Below, piece by piece: positions 8,561 through 18,200 of a stretch of 64,000 nucleotides of DNA (position 1 is its first letter; every line of letters starts with the position of its first letter). The notes below the pieces were generated by a model. The model searched no databases, was not told where the DNA came from, and saw only the letters and a program-made list of their open reading frames with translations. Location: contig NZ_CAEUHO010000001.1 of the NCBI RefSeq assembly GCF_903181435.1, positions 62,001 through 126,000 on the forward strand. Reading direction: 5' to 3'. The position numbers and the translations under genes are program-made. This DNA is from Bacteroides acidifaciens (GTDB lineage: Bacteria; Bacteroidota; Bacteroidia; Bacteroidales; Bacteroidaceae).

Positions 8561-9652
8561 ATGAGAAGAATAACAAATCTGTTTTTATGTGTATTGCTAT
8601 TTTGTGTTTCATGTACTTCTACCCAAGACGACACTTGTGAAATGGTAGTGTATGACCACACTGATATTAAAGAGCAGTTTCCTTTATCTTCCTATATCGA
8701 TAGAGTAGAATCTGTTCGTTTGGAACTGCCCGAACCTTATTTTTTCGGTGAAGTAGCTACTGTCTTATTTGATAAATCCGGTATTTATATACTTGATAGT
8801 AAACAAGATAAAGTTTTCCGTTTCGATGAGAATGGTACTTTTTTGAATACGATCGGTAAATGTGGTGAGGGACCTGGAGAGTATGCGAACATGTCTTCTT
8901 GCTTTTTGGGAAAGAATTCAGTTTATATAGATGATGACAGTTCAAGAAAGATTTATGAGTATTCTTTTAATGGTGATTATATAGCTACGGTTTCTTATCC
9001 CTTTGACATACTTTATAATTATGCCATGGAATTGCCGGATAAGAATTTCTTGTGTCATTCGGCAGATGGTTTTTGGACCACGACTCATGGTGTATGGATA
9101 CTAGACAGACAGGGGAATATGAGAAGAGTTCTTGCCATTCCTGAAAAGACTCCTTATTGTCTGGCTTCCTGGAAGACAATGACCTTACGTGAAGATGGTA
9201 AATATCAGATATATGATCCCCCCGTTGGCGCCTTTTATCTGTTCGACACCGTTGATGAATCTATAAAGAAGGTTTTCCAGCATAGGTCAAGTTACAAGAT
9301 GTCCGGAGATTTTGTAGGCATGACTGATATAAAAAATGAGGACGTTGCAATGGGGAATTGGATTGTGAATGGAGAAAGATTTCTTTTTTCTGTATGGGGG
9401 TTGCCCAATACAGATAAGTTATATTATACGATATATGACAAGAAGACTAAAAAGTCGGAAACCTACAAATCGCCTAAAATAGATATTCCGGGATTGCTGT
9501 TTTTCAATAATTGGAAATTCTCGAATCTTCCGAACGCTTGGGTGCATGTTACCGACGATCAACTTATGAATCATTTTTATCCTGACAAACTCAAGGAGCT
9601 CCAAATGAATGAAAGAGTATTGATTGTGGAAAAGTTATTTCTTAAACGTTGA
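8561..9652 (+). CDS. 6-bladed beta-propeller lipoprotein 3
   Basis: A 363-residue predicted lipoprotein. The leader and first mature residues (LFLCVLLFCVSCTSTQDDT) are the same as in propeller 2, while the body is more divergent (GKCGEGPGEY instead of GKRGEGPGEY, IDDDSSRKIYEYSF). It follows gene 2 after 35 bp without a terminator, so the two are probably co-transcribed. A ligand-binding beta-propeller at the cell envelope is the likely structure; no enzyme motif was recognised. Confidence 0.8.
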   Translation: MRRITNLFLCVLLFCVSCTSTQDDTCEMVVYDHTDIKEQFPLSSYIDRVESVRLELPEPYFFGEVATVLFDKSGIYILDSKQDKVFRFDENGTFLNTIGKCGEGPGEYANMSSCFLGKNSVYIDDDSSRKIYEYSFNGDYIATVSYPFDILYNYAMELPDKNFLCHSADGFWTTTHGVWILDRQGNMRRVLAIPEKTPYCLASWKTMTLREDGKYQIYDPPVGAFYLFDTVDESIKKVFQHRSSYKMSGDFVGMTDIKNEDVAMGNWIVNGERFLFSVWGLPNTDKLYYTIYDKKTKKSETYKSPKIDIPGLLFFNNWKFSNLPNAWVHVTDDQLMNHFYPDKLKELQMNERVLIVEKLFLKR

Positions 9653-9672
9653 GTAAGACGTGTATAATAATT

Positions 9673-9745
9673 TAACGTAAGTTTGATATGACAAGTATCC
9701 GGATATATTCTTTTAGGGCAGTTGGGGAATATCGAACTTACGTTA
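9673..9745 (+). promoter_or_regulatory. 15-bp inverted repeat before propeller 4
   Basis: TAACGTAAGTTTGAT (9673-9687) pairs with ATCGAACTTACGTTA (9731-9745) over all 15 positions, counting one U-G pair, with a 43-nt loop. It ends 17 nt before the propeller 4 start. With no T-run it is not a standard terminator; it may control translation or be an operator. Confidence 0.5.
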
Positions 9746-9762
9746 TTAAATATCATGATATA

Positions 9763-10857
9763 ATGCGAATAATAAATCTGTTTTTATGTGTATTGCTATT
9801 TTGTGTTTCATGTACTTCTACTCATGACGACACTTATGAAATAGTAAAGTATGATCATACCAATATCAAAGAAAGTTATCCATTATCAACTTTTATTGAT
9901 ACGGTGAAGTTCATTCGTTTGGAATTGCCGGAATCCTGCTTTTTTGGAAGGGTGGGAGATATTTTGTTTGATGACTCCGGCATTTATGCAGTCGATTCAA
10001 AACAAGACATTGTTTATCGTTTCAATTCGGATGGAACGTTTCTGAATACGATTGGCAAACGAGGTGAAGGTCCGGGAGAGTATGCCGACCTTACATCCTG
10101 CTTTTTAGGAAAGAATTCAATTTACATAGCCGATATTTACATAAGCAGGATTTATGAATATTCTTTTGATGGAGACTATATAGGTACAATTTCACATCCT
10201 TTTGAATTAGTATACGATTATATACGGGAATTGCCAAATGGTAATTTTCTGTGTCATACCGTGAGTGGTGTTAATGAAAATACCCATGGAGTTTGGATTA
10301 TGGACAGACAAGGAAAACTTTCTAAAAGAGTTTTAGCGATTTCAGAGATATATCCTTTTAGTAGTTCCGGATGGGATACAATGACTTTGCAGGAAGATGG
10401 AACTATTCAAATTTACGATCCTCCTGTTGGCATATTCTATTCGTTCAATCCTCAAGATGAATCGATACATAAGATTTTCCAGCATAAATCGAACTATAAA
10501 ATGACCGGTGATTTTATAGGCGTTAAAAGTAACTATTATATAAAAGAAGAACATGCGAATTGTGATATAATTGTAAATACAGACAGGTATCTTTTGTCTA
10601 TTTGGTCTTTGCCTGATATGACTGCTTCTTTTACTTTATTGGATAAAAATACTCAGAAAGTAGAGAACTGCTCTTATCCCGAAATGGATATTCCAGGTTT
10701 GATCAATCTCGGCAATTGGATGCCGTCCAATCTCTCCAATACTTGGGTTACTTGTTTTAATGATGAATTTATAGACGAGTATTTCCCGGAAAAATATGAT
10801 GAATTGCGTATGAGTGAAAATGTGTTGATTGTAAACAAACTGATTTTTAAACATTGA
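9763..10857 (+). CDS. 6-bladed beta-propeller lipoprotein 4
   Basis: A 364-residue predicted lipoprotein. I chose the ATG at 9763 over that at 9688 because it restores the shared leader of the paralogs (MRIINLFLCVLLFCVSC). The leader is like those of propellers 2 and 3, but from KYDHTNIKESYPLSTFIDTV onward the protein is nearly the same as propeller 1, including IYIADI, FSFNP-type and KEEHANCDI stretches. This mosaic suggests recombination between paralogs. The stop is immediately before the O-antigen-ligase-like gene, so the two are in one transcript. Confidence 0.8.
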   Translation: MRIINLFLCVLLFCVSCTSTHDDTYEIVKYDHTNIKESYPLSTFIDTVKFIRLELPESCFFGRVGDILFDDSGIYAVDSKQDIVYRFNSDGTFLNTIGKRGEGPGEYADLTSCFLGKNSIYIADIYISRIYEYSFDGDYIGTISHPFELVYDYIRELPNGNFLCHTVSGVNENTHGVWIMDRQGKLSKRVLAISEIYPFSSSGWDTMTLQEDGTIQIYDPPVGIFYSFNPQDESIHKIFQHKSNYKMTGDFIGVKSNYYIKEEHANCDIIVNTDRYLLSIWSLPDMTASFTLLDKNTQKVENCSYPEMDIPGLINLGNWMPSNLSNTWVTCFNDEFIDEYFPEKYDELRMSENVLIVNKLIFKH

Positions 10858-10862
10858 AGTGT

Positions 10863-12515
10863 ATGTGTTTGACTAAAAAAGAATCTGTTGCATATTTTTG
10901 GGGTGGGTTAGGAATTGTTTCCATGTTGAGTGTTGTTCTTCTGAGGTTTGAAGATATACCTGTAGGAGCAACTGAGGGACATTGGTTATGGATTGGCCGG
11001 GCTTTTATAAGTTTGTCAATAAGTTTGGTATTGATGGCATTGCTGTTAAGCCCCTCTATAAAAGCAGACAAACTTGGTTCTCTTTTTAGTTGGACATTGA
11101 TATTTTTAAGTTCTATAGAAGCTGTATGGGGGCTGTTGCAACTGGCTGGTTGCGCAATGCCTGGCAATCTGTTGTTTACACTTACGGGAACATTCAATAA
11201 TCCCGGACCGTATAGTGGGTATGTGGCTGTAGGATATATGCTTTGCTTCAATGAATGGCTACGGCTGAAAGAAAAGGGCAGGCGTACGCCTGTTTACTTT
11301 GTAGTGGAGATTGTGCTTGTTCTTTTATTGTGTGTGCTGATTGCCGCCATGAGCCGTGCAGCGTGGTTGGCTGTAGTTGTGTCAAGTGTTTGGTTGTGTT
11401 TTGTCCGATACTCATGGCACAGGAGATTATCGCATTATCTGCATGAGAACAAATGGAAAGTAATATCCGGTGGAGTGATGTTGCTATCGGTGTGCGTGGG
11501 ATTATTGTGTATCTTGGGATTTGTCATAAAGGGAAATTCTGCATTAGGAAGGCTGTTTATCTGGAAATTATGTATACAGGCTATTGCCGGGCAACCACTC
11601 ACCGGATATGGGGATGGCAGTTTTACGCATGTCTGCGGAGTGTTGCAGGAAAAGCATTTTGCCAGTGGAGATTATGAAGCTTGGGAAGAATATGTGGCGG
11701 GAATACCGGAATATGCTTTTAATGATTATTTGCAGATAGCTGTCGAAAAGGGGCTGTTGGTCTTAATTCTCTTTTTGGCTATTATTTGTCTGGCATGGTA
11801 TAGGGCGTATAGGAGAAAAAAGTATGGATTTTGTGCGGCGTTGATGTCGTTGTCTGTATTTGCTTTTTTCTCTTATCCATTGCAGATTCCAGTGCTGCAA
11901 GTTACTTTTTATGCTATTATTGGCATGTGTTTTTGGGAGGATATTCTGCGCAGTAGGTTCTGGCTTGTTCTGATTGCATTGTGTTTGGGAGGAACAGGAT
12001 GGGCTATTTGTACCGATAATTCATATTCTGCTTACGTAAATTGGAAAAAAGATAGTAGATGGTATTATAATGGGAAATATGAGATAGCGGAAGAGAAATA
12101 TGTCCGGTTGTATCCGTTATTGAAAGGCAATCATAATTTCTTATATGAATATGGGCACATTTTGTATGAGTTGGGGAAATATGAACAGTCGGTCGATATC
12201 GTGGAAGAGGCGTTGGAATTATGTAATACACAAGTCGTTTGGTATCTGCAGGGAATGAATTATTGGAAGTTGAACAGATATGAAGAAGCGGAAAAATGTC
12301 TGATTCGTTCCCGCAATGTCCTGCCTATACGTATATATTCTTATTATGTACTGACGAAGTTTTATGCAGACCCTGCATGTTTTCAGCCTGAGAAGATGAA
12401 GGAAAATGCCCGTATCGTATTGACTAAGGAGCCGAAGGTGATGTCGAAGGCGATAGAAGATATGAGGAAAAAGGTACGAGCATTGCTGGAGGAGCGGGAG
12501 AGAGCCGTAAAGTAA
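10863..12515 (+). CDS. O-antigen ligase-like (Wzy_C) membrane protein with TPR tail
   Basis: A 550-residue inner-membrane protein. About ten to twelve hydrophobic helices cover residues 10-390; TGTFNNPGPYSGYV and PLTGYGDGSF are typical of the Wzy/WaaL superfamily loops. The C-terminal ~140 residues (YVRLYPLLKGN, YELGKYEQSVDIVEEAL, KLNRYEEAEKCLIRS) form TPR-like helices. WaaL-type enzymes transfer glycans from a lipid carrier to an acceptor, which in Bacteroides can be a protein. The gene directly follows propeller 4 and precedes signal peptidase I, so a part in modifying or handling the exported products of this cluster is possible but unproved. ATG 10863 was preferred to TTG 10854. Confidence 0.7.
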   Translation: MCLTKKESVAYFWGGLGIVSMLSVVLLRFEDIPVGATEGHWLWIGRAFISLSISLVLMALLLSPSIKADKLGSLFSWTLIFLSSIEAVWGLLQLAGCAMPGNLLFTLTGTFNNPGPYSGYVAVGYMLCFNEWLRLKEKGRRTPVYFVVEIVLVLLLCVLIAAMSRAAWLAVVVSSVWLCFVRYSWHRRLSHYLHENKWKVISGGVMLLSVCVGLLCILGFVIKGNSALGRLFIWKLCIQAIAGQPLTGYGDGSFTHVCGVLQEKHFASGDYEAWEEYVAGIPEYAFNDYLQIAVEKGLLVLILFLAIICLAWYRAYRRKKYGFCAALMSLSVFAFFSYPLQIPVLQVTFYAIIGMCFWEDILRSRFWLVLIALCLGGTGWAICTDNSYSAYVNWKKDSRWYYNGKYEIAEEKYVRLYPLLKGNHNFLYEYGHILYELGKYEQSVDIVEEALELCNTQVVWYLQGMNYWKLNRYEEAEKCLIRSRNVLPIRIYSYYVLTKFYADPACFQPEKMKENARIVLTKEPKVMSKAIEDMRKKVRALLEERERAVK

Positions 12516-12540
12516 TCATTGGATACTAAAGAAGTGCGAT

Positions 12541-13425
12541 ATGGATAGATTTCTTGCTGTTATAAAGAAATTGCTGACATTGTTTATGAAACTGTTTACA
12601 GGAGTGTGCTATTTGGTGTTATTATTCTTTTTTGTACAGGTGTTTTGTTATACTTCATTTCGAATTCCTTCCGAGTCGATGGATCCGGTATTGGTAAATG
12701 GCGATTACATTCTGGTTAATAAGATGATAAAGGGGGCTCGGCTGTTTGATGTATTTGCGGCTGTCGAGGGTAAAGACGTAGATATCTATCGGATACCCGG
12801 TTTTGGTGATTTTAAGAGGAATGATGTGCTGGTATTCAATTTTCCTTATCCGGAGAATCGTTGGGACAGTATCAGCATGGATGTTATGCGATATTACGTG
12901 AAACGGTGTATTGCTTTGCCGGGAGATACGTTGGAGATTCGGGAAGGGCGATATAAGGTACGTGGCTGTGGCGAGAGGTTGGGGAATCAAGACGAACGGT
13001 ATATTGAGAAGTTGAAACATGCGGAACAATACGGCATTGCAGTGGATGCATTTCCTTACGATGAACAGCAAGGATGGACTGTTTGTGAATTCGGCCCTTT
13101 GGCAATTCCCGAAAAGGGTCGGAAGGTAGTGATGAACCGTACGAATTTCTTTCTGTATAGGCAGCTGATAGACTGGGAACAGAAGAAAAAGCTCTCTTTG
13201 AAAGACGGACGGATTCTGTTGGGGGATAGTGCGATTACACAATATCGTTTTGAAAAAGACTATTATTTTGTTGCTGGTGACAATATGGCAAATTCGCAGG
13301 ATTCGCGTTATTGGGGGATGCTACCGGAAGAGTATATTGTAGGTAAAGTAGTCCGTATCTGGTATTCGGAAGATAAATATTCAGGAAAGATCCGTTGGGA
13401 GCGGATTCTGAAAAAAGTCAGATAA
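12541..13425 (+). CDS. lepB: Signal peptidase I (cluster-associated)
   Basis: A 294-residue type I signal peptidase with one N-terminal membrane helix (about residues 17-37). The catalytic Ser46 is in IPSESMDPV, the general base Lys121 in RYYVKRCIALPGDT, and box E is GDNMANSQDSRYWG. An insert between Lys and box E (about residues 135-250) is longer than in minimal enzymes. It lies 25 bp after the O-antigen-ligase-like gene. Its place in an NVEALA/propeller cluster rather than with housekeeping genes suggests it processes exported products of this set, perhaps the NVEALA precursor; that link is inferred. The gene symbol denotes the family, not a proven sole housekeeping peptidase. Confidence 0.88.
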   Translation: MDRFLAVIKKLLTLFMKLFTGVCYLVLLFFFVQVFCYTSFRIPSESMDPVLVNGDYILVNKMIKGARLFDVFAAVEGKDVDIYRIPGFGDFKRNDVLVFNFPYPENRWDSISMDVMRYYVKRCIALPGDTLEIREGRYKVRGCGERLGNQDERYIEKLKHAEQYGIAVDAFPYDEQQGWTVCEFGPLAIPEKGRKVVMNRTNFFLYRQLIDWEQKKKLSLKDGRILLGDSAITQYRFEKDYYFVAGDNMANSQDSRYWGMLPEEYIVGKVVRIWYSEDKYSGKIRWERILKKVR

Positions 13426-13651
13426 AGGAGGAAATGTAGAAAATAGGCGATATGACAGAATTTTGTCTTTTTTAGGTAGAATATTGTTCTAAAGTCTCTC
13501 TGTGAATGCTTTTCTTTGGGGGTTAGAAAGAAATTGAAATGATTATAATTAAATAAAGGAAGTGGCGTTTGATGTAGGATAAAATGAAGGATAAAAACAC
13601 TTTATTAATTTGAGAACAGAATGTGTAATTATGTATAAATTGTATCATTTT

Positions 13652-13936
13652 ATGGAATAGAAAATTTTAAATATTATTGTGCTTGTTGCAATATATTTAT
13701 TTGTAATTCAGTATTCAAATTCTAAGAAGAATGAGGATATATTGACTTTGTTAGATATAGAGAAACTTGGCTGGGCAGAAAATGTTCCTATTGATTATTA
13801 TGTCCCTGATCAATCTAATAATCCGAAAGAATGTACTATGGAAATATGGGTTGACGGAAGCGTTAGTGGTTCTGATGGAATAATAACTTTTATCTCGTCC
13901 AGTCCACTTATTCTTTTAGAAAGTCTTGGGAGGTAA
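13652..13936 (+). pseudogene. NVEALA-like peptide gene with amber codon 3
   Basis: Reading from ATG 13652 gives Met-Glu-stop(TAG)-Lys-Ile-Leu, then an open frame with a membrane leader (NIIVLVAIYLFVIQYS) and LLDIEKLGWAE where the NVEALA motif would stand, followed by a single Cys. A TAG-to-AAG change would give the usual MEKKIL-type start. GTG 13679 could still start inside the leader but would leave no basic N-terminus. The last ~20 codons run into a frame belonging to a propeller-type tail. I read this as a decayed paralog of the peptide at 4574. Identification as NVEALA is tentative because the motif is weak. Confidence 0.45.
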
Positions 13937-14049
13937 TTTGTTTAAGTAAATCTTTTGCGAATAATAAAGATAGACAAGCGTTTAAAAGTCTTTATGATGA
14001 ACTTAATGATGATGATAATCCTGTCATCTTTAAGTTGCGGATAAAATAA
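13876..14049 (+). pseudogene. C-terminal remnant of a propeller-type protein
   Basis: In another frame, overlapping the end of the NVEALA-like remnant, 57 codons read FANNKDRQAFKSLYDELND then DDNPVIFKLRIK and a stop. This resembles the C-terminus of other 6-bladed propeller proteins of Bacteroides (a helix followed by NPV and a final basic strand). It has no start and no body. Together with the preceding remnant it marks a second, decayed NVEALA/propeller unit. A 10-codon ORF near 14071-14103 just before the RND operon is not interpretable. Confidence 0.4.
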
Positions 14050-14117
14050 AAAAACAGAGAGGATTATGAAATGAGAGAGGAAGTAAAGAAATTATTGAAA
14101 TAAAAGAACCAATAAAT

Positions 14118-15209
14118 ATGAAGAAACACGAATGTATATGGTTACTGTTATGTTTGGCATTAGGAGGAAACACCTCTTGCTCTGACAAGAAAAATAGTGC
14201 TGATGAACAGGAGAAAGGAGTGACCACCGTTCTTCCTGACGTAAAGAATGAAGTTACCACTCAAATTCTGAAGAAGCGTAATTTTGACCATGAACTGGTA
14301 AGCAACGGCAAGGTGAACGCCCGCAGTAAAGCCGACCTACGCTTTGAAACGGGTGAAGTCATTGCCCGTATTTATGTGAAGAATGGCGACCGTGTACATA
14401 AAGGACAGAAACTGGCTGAACTGGACAAATTCCGTCTGGAGCAGAAACTGTCCCAGGCGGAAGACGCTCTGTTGAAAGCTGAGCTAGAATTGAAAGATGT
14501 GCTCATCGGGCAGGGATATACACCGGATGATTTCAGCAAGGTTCCTGTGGAGACAATGAAGATTGCAAAAGTGAAGAGTGGTTACGAGCAGTCGAAATCC
14601 CAGTACGAACTGACAAAAAGGGAGACGGAACATGCGACACTTACCGCGCCTTTTGACGGTGTAGTGGCTAATCTTTTCTCAAAACCTTATAACCCGGCTA
14701 ATACCTCGGAAATATTCTGCACTATCCTTGACACCAGAGGGATGGAAGCTGAATTTACCGTATTGGAGAATGAACTTGCCTTTATTAAAAAAGGTGATAA
14801 GGTGACGGTCATTCCTTATGCCGGGGGAAGCTCGTTTGAGGGTAGGGTATCTGAAGTCAATCCGTTGGTGGATACCAATGGAATGGTGAAGGTGAAGGCT
14901 GATGTGAACGGTGAAGGCAAGCTGTTCAGCGGTATGAATGTGAGGGTCAGTGTCAGGCGGAATCTGGGTGAACAGTTGGTGATTCCCAAGACGGCTGTGG
15001 TACTGCGCTCCGGCAAGCAGGTGGTGTTCACATTGAAAGAAGGCAAGGCTATGTGGAACTATGTGCATACGGGACTGGAGAACGCAACGGAATACATTGT
15101 TTCTGATAAATCCCGGAAAGGTGTTGAAGACGGTTTATTGGAAGGAGACACGGTTATTGTGACCGGAAACCTGAATCTGGCGCATGAAGCGGAAGTAAAT
15201 GTAAGATAA
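14118..15209 (+). CDS. RND efflux periplasmic adaptor lipoprotein
   Basis: A 363-residue membrane-fusion protein of the AcrA/HlyD type with a probable lipoprotein leader (Cys21 in GNTSCSDKK). A lipoyl-like half (FETGEVIARIYVKNGDRVHKGQ) leads to a short helical hairpin (residues ~100-160), then the second lipoyl half (TLTAPFDGVVANLF) and beta-barrel (VIPYAGGSSFEGRV). It bridges an inner-membrane RND pump and a TolC channel. It is first of four genes; the next start is 22 bp downstream. The whole operon looks richer in G+C than the propeller cluster by eye. Confidence 0.9.
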   Translation: MKKHECIWLLLCLALGGNTSCSDKKNSADEQEKGVTTVLPDVKNEVTTQILKKRNFDHELVSNGKVNARSKADLRFETGEVIARIYVKNGDRVHKGQKLAELDKFRLEQKLSQAEDALLKAELELKDVLIGQGYTPDDFSKVPVETMKIAKVKSGYEQSKSQYELTKRETEHATLTAPFDGVVANLFSKPYNPANTSEIFCTILDTRGMEAEFTVLENELAFIKKGDKVTVIPYAGGSSFEGRVSEVNPLVDTNGMVKVKADVNGEGKLFSGMNVRVSVRRNLGEQLVIPKTAVVLRSGKQVVFTLKEGKAMWNYVHTGLENATEYIVSDKSRKGVEDGLLEGDTVIVTGNLNLAHEAEVNVR

Positions 15210-15231
15210 TCCGTCCCAAAATCAAGTAAGC

Positions 15232-18200
15232 ATGATAAAATTTTTAATCCAGCGTCCTATCGCCGTGTTAATGGCTTTCACCGCCAGTTTTATAATCGGC
15301 CTGGTGACTTATTCCACACTGCCGATATCGCTGCTTCCGAATATCGCCATTCCGGAGATTACCGTACAAGTGTCTGCCGCGAATACATCCGCCCGCGAAC
15401 TGGAAAACACGATTGTGAAACCTTTGCGCAGCCAACTGATTCAGGTTTCCACTTTGAAAGACATTCATAGCGAATCAAGGGACGGGGCGGGTATCATCCG
15501 CCTGTCTTTTGAGTTCGGCACGAATACGGATCTTGCTTTTATCGAGGTCAATGAGAAGATAGATGCTGCGATGAACTATCTCCCCAAGGAAACGGAACGT
15601 CCGAAAGTAATCAAGGCGAGCGCAACGGATATTCCCGTGTTCTACCTGAATCTGACCTTGAAGAATGACAGTGCTTATAGTACTACTACCACGGGACAGC
15701 AATCCTTTCTTGACTTGTGTGAATTTGCCGAATCGGTTATCAAGCGAAGGATAGAGCAGCTTGAAGAAGTGGCTATGGTGGACGTGACCGGACTGGTGGA
15801 ACGCCAGGTGCAGATTGTGCCCGATGAGGACAAGCTTGCCATGATGGGGCTTGCCATCGGGGATATTGAGTCCGCCCTGTCGTCCAACAATGTAGAACCG
15901 GGCAGCATGACGGTACGTGACGGGTACTACGAATATAATATCAAATTCTCGACATTGCTGCGTACGGCGGAAGATGTGGAAAATATCTATCTGCGTAAGG
16001 ACGACCGCATTGTGCAGTTGAAGGATTTCTGCAAGGTCAATATCGTGCCCGTGAAGGAAAAGGGCGTGTCCTTGTCGAACGGAAAGCGTGCGGTGACACT
16101 GGCTGTCATCAAGCAGGCGGATGAGAATATGGACAAGATGAAGGAGTCGCTGGTAGGCACGATGGAGTATTTCCAGCAGGTCTATCCGGACATTGATTTC
16201 AGTATCAGCCGCAATCAGACGGAACTGCTTGACTACACGATTTCCAATCTGCAGCAGAACCTTTCTTTAGGGTTCCTCTTTATCTGCCTGGTAGCGGTCC
16301 TGTTCCTGGGTGACGTGAAATCCCCGTTAGTCATCGGGCTCAGCATGGTGGTTTCCATCGTCATCAGTTTCGTGTTCTTCTACCTTTGTAATATGTCACT
16401 GAATATCATTTCCCTTGCAGGATTGATTCTGGCTTTGGGAATGATGATTGACAGCTCGATTATCGTGACCGAGAATATTTCGCAATACCGCGAACGGGGA
16501 TATTCACTGCGTCGTGCCTGTATCACAGGAACAAGTGAAGTGGTGACCCCCATGTTGAGTTCTTCGCTGACCACCATCGCCGTATTCGCTCCCCTGATTT
16601 TTATGAGCGGTATTGCCGGAGCCATCTTCTACGACCAGGCTTTCTCCGTCACGGTAGGACTGATGGTGTCTTATTTTACAGGTATCATGCTGCTTCCCGT
16701 CCTTTATCTGCTGGTCTACCGTGCAGGTATCCACACCCGGAAATGGAAGTGGCTCTCCTTTAAATTCAATAACCCGATAAAAGACCATACACTGGACCGT
16801 TTCTATGACGCCGGAGTAGACTGGGTGTTCCGTCATAAAACGTTCAGCGTATTGTTTTGCGTCATTTCCATTCCGCTCTGTGTATTTTTCTTTTTCTTTA
16901 TAGATAAAGAGCGGATGCCCGATATCGAAGAAAACGAACTGATTGTCCGCATAGAATGGAATGAAAATATCCACGTGGATGAAAACAGGAAGCGTGTGGA
17001 CGCACTTTTTAAGGAACTGGACGGCCGCTCTCTGGAACAGACGGCTTCTGTCGGCAGACAGGATTTTATCCTGAACCGGGAGAGGGAGCTTTCCTCTTCC
17101 GAAGCGGAACTTTATTTCCGTACGGAAACTTCCGGTGAAATTGCCCTATTGGAACAGGAGATATACCGGAGATTGAAAGAACGTTACCCGCTTTCCGTCA
17201 TTTCTTTCTCTCCGCCGGAAACGGTATTCGAGAAACTTTTTGTGACGGGTGAACCGGATATCATAGCTGAATTTTATGCCCGTAACAGGGCACAGGCACC
17301 GGAAGCGGAAACGATTCGCAACCTGGAGCATGAACTGGCAGGGGAAACCGGCATCAATCCTACGGGCATCGCTTTTGAGAACCAGTTGGACCTGAGCATC
17401 AGCAAGGAAAAACTGCTGCTTTACCGTGTCTCCTATAATGAACTTTACCGTGTCCTGAAAACGGCTTTCCGTGAAAACAGCGTGACTATGCTGCATTCCT
17501 ACCAGCAGTATCTTCCGATTAATATTGCGGGGAATGAAAAGACCGTGAACAGGGTCTTGCAGGAGACATTGGTACAGACACAGCCGGATAACCGTGGCAA
17601 TATAGAATATATCCCGCTCCGGGAACTGGTAAAGGTGGCTCCTGCCGAAGACCTGAAAAGTATTGCTGCCGGGCGTAACGGGGAATTTGTGCCCTTCGAT
17701 TTTTATGGAGTGCTCGATGCGGACAAGCTGATAAAAGACGTGAAGCAGGTAGCCGGGAATACGGGGGAGTGGGATGCCGGCTTTTCCGGCAGCTTCTTCT
17801 CGAACCGGGAAATGCTGGACGAACTGGTAGTGATACTCCTGATTTCCCTGTTGCTGATGTATTTCATCCTTGCGGCACAGTTCGAGAGCTTTCTGCAACC
17901 CCTGCTTGTCTTGGCGGAAATCCCGATAGACGTGGCATTTGCGCTTTTGCTGCTTTGGATTTGCGGGCATACGCTGAATCTGATGTCAGCCATCGGGCTT
18001 ATCGTCACTTGCGGTATCGTCATCAATGACTCCATCCTGAAGCTGGACGCCATCAATGAACTGCGCAAGTCAGGCGTCCCTTTGCTGGAAGCCATCCATG
18101 AAGCCGGACGCAGGCGCCTGCGTCCCATTATCATGACCTCGCTGACTACGATTTTCGCCATGGTCCCGCTCTTGTTCTCTTCGGATATGGGTTCGGAACT

